DNA of 64,000 bases, taken from assembly GCA_021730935.1 (NCBI GenBank), contig JAKFYJ010000043.1, positions 1-64,000 on the forward strand. Direction: 5' to 3'. This stretch comes from Elusimicrobiota bacterium. GTDB taxonomy: Bacteria; Elusimicrobiota; Elusimicrobia; 2-02-FULL-39-32. The notes under the pieces are model-generated. The model was not told where the DNA came from and did not search any database. It saw only the letters and a program-made list of their open reading frames with translations. The translations under genes were made by a program, and so were the position numbers. Of the stretch, positions 61,506 through 64,000 are shown piece after piece (position 1 is the stretch's first letter; each line of letters begins with the position of its first letter).

Positions 61506-62651
61506 ATGACTGAAAAAAGTTTGTTGGACTTTGTCACAAAAATCCGACGGGAAATTCATCAATATCCTGAGCTCGGGAACAACGAGTTCAAGACGGCGAA
61601 AGTGATTGAGCGGGTGCTGAAATCCCTTGGGATCCCTCACAAGCGCGTCGGCAAAACCGGCGTGTTGGGGGAAATCAAACGGGGGCCGGGCCCCTGCGTG
61701 GCGCTCCGGGCGGACATGGACGCGCTTCCGCTCACGGAAATTTCGAAATCTTCCTATGCTTCCAAAATTCCCGGCGTGATGCATGCTTGCGGGCACGACG
61801 CTCATGTCGCCATGCTCCTGGGCGCGGCGATGATCTTGAAGGATGACAAAAATATTTCCGGCACCGTTAAATTTATATTCCAGCCGAACGAAGAGGGCGC
61901 GGGAGGGGCGCTGGAACTCATCAAAAAAGGGATCATGAATCATCCCAGGGTGGAGGCGACGTTCGGCCTGCATGTGAACCCCCGTTTTCCCTCGGGAAGC
62001 GTGGCCATCAAGAGCGGGCCCCTGATGGCGGCGGTGGATAAATTTGAAATCGAAATCATGGGGCAGGGCGGGCACGCGGCTTATCCTCATGAAGGCAAAG
62101 ACGCGGTCGCGATCGCGTCCGAAGCGGTGCAGTCGCTCCAGATGATCGTTTCCAGAAAAGTGGATCCCGTGGACCCCGCGGTGCTGACCGTGGGAACTTT
62201 TAACGCCGGCACGCGATATAACATCCTTGCCGGACGGGCAACGCTCACAGGAACCGTGAGAACGCTTTCCGAAAAAACCCACGCTTTGATCCCGAAACTG
62301 ATCCGCCAAACTCTGGACGGCATCACAAAGGCCCACGGCGCCAAATATGTTTTGAATTATGAAGTCCTGGGCTCTGTCCTTTCCAACGATAAAACAATGG
62401 CCCTGCATGCCCGAAAATCGGCGGAGAAAATTCTGCCCATGAACCTGATCCATGAACCTGAACAGGCCTCCATGGGCGGGGAAGATTTTGCGGAATATCT
62501 TAAATTTTCGCCCGGATGTTTCATTTATGTGGGAACAGGAAGCCAAAGACTCAAAACCACAGCCCCCTGGCACCACCCGGGATTCAATTTGGACGAATCC
62601 GCTCTCCCTGTCGGATCCAAACTCCTCGCTCAGATTGTCCGTGATTTTTAA
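61506..62651 (+). CDS. M20 family metal-dependent amidohydrolase (M20D)
   Basis: A 381-residue enzyme similar to hippurate/N-acyl-amino-acid hydrolases. The N-terminus DFVTKIRREIHQYPELGNNEF is the family signature. Metal ligands are in GVMHACGHDAHVAMLLGAA, QPNEEGAGGALELI and FGLHVNPRFPSG, and the dimerisation lid has GQGGHAAYPHEGKDAV. It hydrolyses amide bonds of N-acyl amino acids or small peptides; substrate is unknown. No signal peptide. Confidence 0.93.
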   Translation: MTEKSLLDFVTKIRREIHQYPELGNNEFKTAKVIERVLKSLGIPHKRVGKTGVLGEIKRGPGPCVALRADMDALPLTEISKSSYASKIPGVMHACGHDAHVAMLLGAAMILKDDKNISGTVKFIFQPNEEGAGGALELIKKGIMNHPRVEATFGLHVNPRFPSGSVAIKSGPLMAAVDKFEIEIMGQGGHAAYPHEGKDAVAIASEAVQSLQMIVSRKVDPVDPAVLTVGTFNAGTRYNILAGRATLTGTVRTLSEKTHALIPKLIRQTLDGITKAHGAKYVLNYEVLGSVLSNDKTMALHARKSAEKILPMNLIHEPEQASMGGEDFAEYLKFSPGCFIYVGTGSQRLKTTAPWHHPGFNLDESALPVGSKLLAQIVRDF

Positions 62652-62660
62652 GGTCAATCC

Positions 62661-63689
62661 ATGACCCGCCTTTCGCAAATCGGGGAATGGGAAACCATCC
62701 GCCGAGTCCAAAAAATATTGGGGTCCCCCAAAATTCCTGCTCCTCACAAACTATTAGTCGGCCCGGGAGATGATACGGCTGTGGTTAATTTTACCACGCC
62801 CTCGCGCCTGGCGTTTACGACGGACACTCTGGTTGAGGGCACCCATTTCCGTCTGGACTGGATGAGGCGCCATTTCAGCGAAAAGGAAGTTTGGCAGGGC
62901 CTTGGGTGGAAAGCCATGGCCGTCAACCTCTCAGACCTTGCCGCCATGGGCGGAGCAAGACCCATCCTGGCTCTTTTGACATTCGGGGGGCGTGGGGATA
63001 TCTCTGTGGATACTGTGGAAAATGTTGCCAGGGGAATCTCAAAACTAACGAGGAATTTGGGCTTTTCAGTGGTTGGTGGTGATACAATTCGATCTGATAA
63101 AACAATAATTTCTATTACTCTCGTCGGTGAAATAGTTACCCACAATCCGGTTTTGCGCTCGGGAGCCAAAAAAGGCGACCTTTTGGGGTGCACAGGCCCC
63201 CTTGGCCTCTCGATGGCAGGCATGGAACTCCTCCAAAGGGAATCCATTTTATCGTCTAAAGAAGCGAAATTTCTCGCCAACTGTCACATCCGTCCCGTTC
63301 CGAAACTCAAGGAAGGTGAAATTCTGGGAAATGTGGATATATTTTCCACATCAATGTTGGACACATCCGATGATTTGCGGACTTCACTGGAGATTCTGTT
63401 CCGTCAAAGCGCTGTCGGAATAGAATGCGATCTCTCTCAAACGCTCATTCATCCCGCCTTGTCCTGGTTCTGCAAAAAAAACGGCGCCTTGCCTTATGAT
63501 TATATCCTGAACGGCGGAGAAGACTATCAATTGCTGTTCACGGTTCCGGCCAGCAACGCCGAAAAAGTCCTGAAAAAAATTCCGGGGGCCTATATATTTG
63601 GAAAAATAACCGATAAAAAAAATGGGATTCGATTATTGGACAATGGCAAAGCAATGCGGATCAAGAATGAAAGATTTAAACACTTTTGA
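62661..63689 (+). CDS. thiL: Thiamine-monophosphate kinase
   Basis: A 342-residue PurM-like ATP-dependent kinase making thiamine pyrophosphate. Signatures are LLVGPGDDTAVV (Mg-binding Asp), TTDTLVEGTHFRLDW, GWKAMAVNLSDLAAMGGARP and VVGGDTIRS, with DTSDDLRTSLE and LNGGEDYQLLFTV near the end. It lies 9 bp after the M20 gene and overlaps the tsaE start by 23 bp. Confidence 0.96.
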   Translation: MTRLSQIGEWETIRRVQKILGSPKIPAPHKLLVGPGDDTAVVNFTTPSRLAFTTDTLVEGTHFRLDWMRRHFSEKEVWQGLGWKAMAVNLSDLAAMGGARPILALLTFGGRGDISVDTVENVARGISKLTRNLGFSVVGGDTIRSDKTIISITLVGEIVTHNPVLRSGAKKGDLLGCTGPLGLSMAGMELLQRESILSSKEAKFLANCHIRPVPKLKEGEILGNVDIFSTSMLDTSDDLRTSLEILFRQSAVGIECDLSQTLIHPALSWFCKKNGALPYDYILNGGEDYQLLFTVPASNAEKVLKKIPGAYIFGKITDKKNGIRLLDNGKAMRIKNERFKHF

Positions 63690-64000
63690 ATTATTGTTTG
63701 TCACGAAATCTCCGGAGGAGACCTTCAAATTCGCAAAAAATTTGGGGGAAAAACTCGGCCCGGGAGATGTTGTTGCTTTGATCGGAGACCTTGGGAGCGG
63801 AAAAACCCATTTTGTGAAGGGCCTGGCCAAGGGACTCAAGGTGAATCAGCCCGAGGAAGTCCGGAGCCCGACCTTCTCGCTTATTCAGGAATATGACGGA
63901 AAAATTCCCCTCTGCCACGCGGACCTTTATCGCCTGAGCCCGACGGAAACCTTGCATCTGGGATTGGAAGAATATTGGCTCGGAAAAAAATGGGCCGTGG
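63667..64000 (+). CDS. tsaE: tRNA threonylcarbamoyladenosine biosynthesis ATPase TsaE, 3' partial
   Basis: 111 codons are visible before the window ends. The start MKDLNTFELLFVTKSPEE lies inside thiL in another frame. The P-loop is ALIGDLGSGKTHFVKGLAKG, followed by SPTFSLIQEYDG (the conserved S/T-PTF-LI-Y motif) and HADLYRLSPTETLHLGLEEYW (HxDxYR). These are diagnostic of TsaE, which works with TsaB and TsaD on the t6A modification of ANN-decoding tRNAs. The missing end should hold the last 40 or so residues. Confidence 0.96.
   Translation, partial: MKDLNTFELLFVTKSPEETFKFAKNLGEKLGPGDVVALIGDLGSGKTHFVKGLAKGLKVNQPEEVRSPTFSLIQEYDGKIPLCHADLYRLSPTETLHLGLEEYWLGKKWAV

Noticed and set aside
61488-62747. 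419-codon open frame opposite the M20 peptidase
   Set aside because: Antisense to a gene with full catalytic motifs; no recognisable domain.

Overview
This 64 kb window comes from the chromosome of an uncultivated, diderm (Gram-negative) heterotrophic bacterium. The first gene is a giant fibronectin-type-III repeat protein with a FlgD-Ig/sorting-like C-terminus, followed directly by a PorV/PorQ-like outer-membrane protein. That pairing, together with the B12-dependent ribonucleotide reductase, ThyX, GuaB3, mitochondrial-type aconitase and ResB/CcsA cytochrome c maturation, is most reminiscent of Elusimicrobiota/Omnitrophota-like lineages. This assignment is inference from gene content; no rRNA is present.

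Layout. 1-8.4 kb (+): FN3 giant and PorV/PorQ protein, a tRNA promoter, a decayed tRNA and an intact tRNA-Ala(GGC), a pentapeptide-repeat protein and a MazG-like pyrophosphohydrolase. 8.5-12.7 kb (-): SWIB protein, SPFH protein, purA and a double-length ThyX. 12.7-22.9 kb (+): nrdR-nrdJ-dcd, then guaB3-purK-purE-guaA-purC and a polyprenol-phosphate mannosyltransferase-like gene. 22.9-29.5 kb: greA, a sugar-nucleotide epimerase, aconitase-rdgB-surE, a Nudix hydrolase and a glycerophosphodiester phosphodiesterase.

29.5-58.9 kb is one long minus-strand run. In transcription order it holds a metal-uptake system (outer-membrane protein, SBP, ATPase, permease), PiT and DUF47 phosphate transport with a Cache histidine kinase, a complete bacterial microcompartment (BMC) locus, then pilT, a DnaA-like ATPase and a GAF histidine kinase, then rhomboid, a LAGLIDADG protein and folE, and finally a haem/cytochrome c operon (resB, precorrin-2 dehydrogenase, ccsA, hemA, hemC, an SDR, hemB) and asd. 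59-64 kb (+): acpS, nnrD, an AAA/DUF4143 ATPase, an M20 peptidase, thiL and a truncated tsaE.

The centrepiece is the BMC locus at 44.5-51.3 kb: two BMC-H, one BMC-T and three BMC-P shell genes with DeoC, RpiB, triosephosphate isomerase, an acylating aldehyde dehydrogenase and PduL. This is the make-up of a sugar-phosphate-utilising (SPU) microcompartment. Deoxyribose-5-phosphate would give acetaldehyde plus glyceraldehyde-3-phosphate; acetaldehyde would go on to acetyl-CoA and acetyl-phosphate. Unusually, a PilZ (c-di-GMP receptor type) gene lies inside the operon, coupled by overlapping stop/start codons. The last BMC gene is 1 nt from a pilT-like ATPase gene, itself coupled to a DnaA-like AAA+ ATPase without the DNA-binding domain and to a triple-GAF histidine kinase. 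This BMC-PilZ-PilT-DnaA-like-kinase arrangement is my best candidate for an undescribed system. A second theme is the number of genes whose -10 box lies only 6-10 nt from the start codon, which points to leaderless or nearly leaderless mRNAs.
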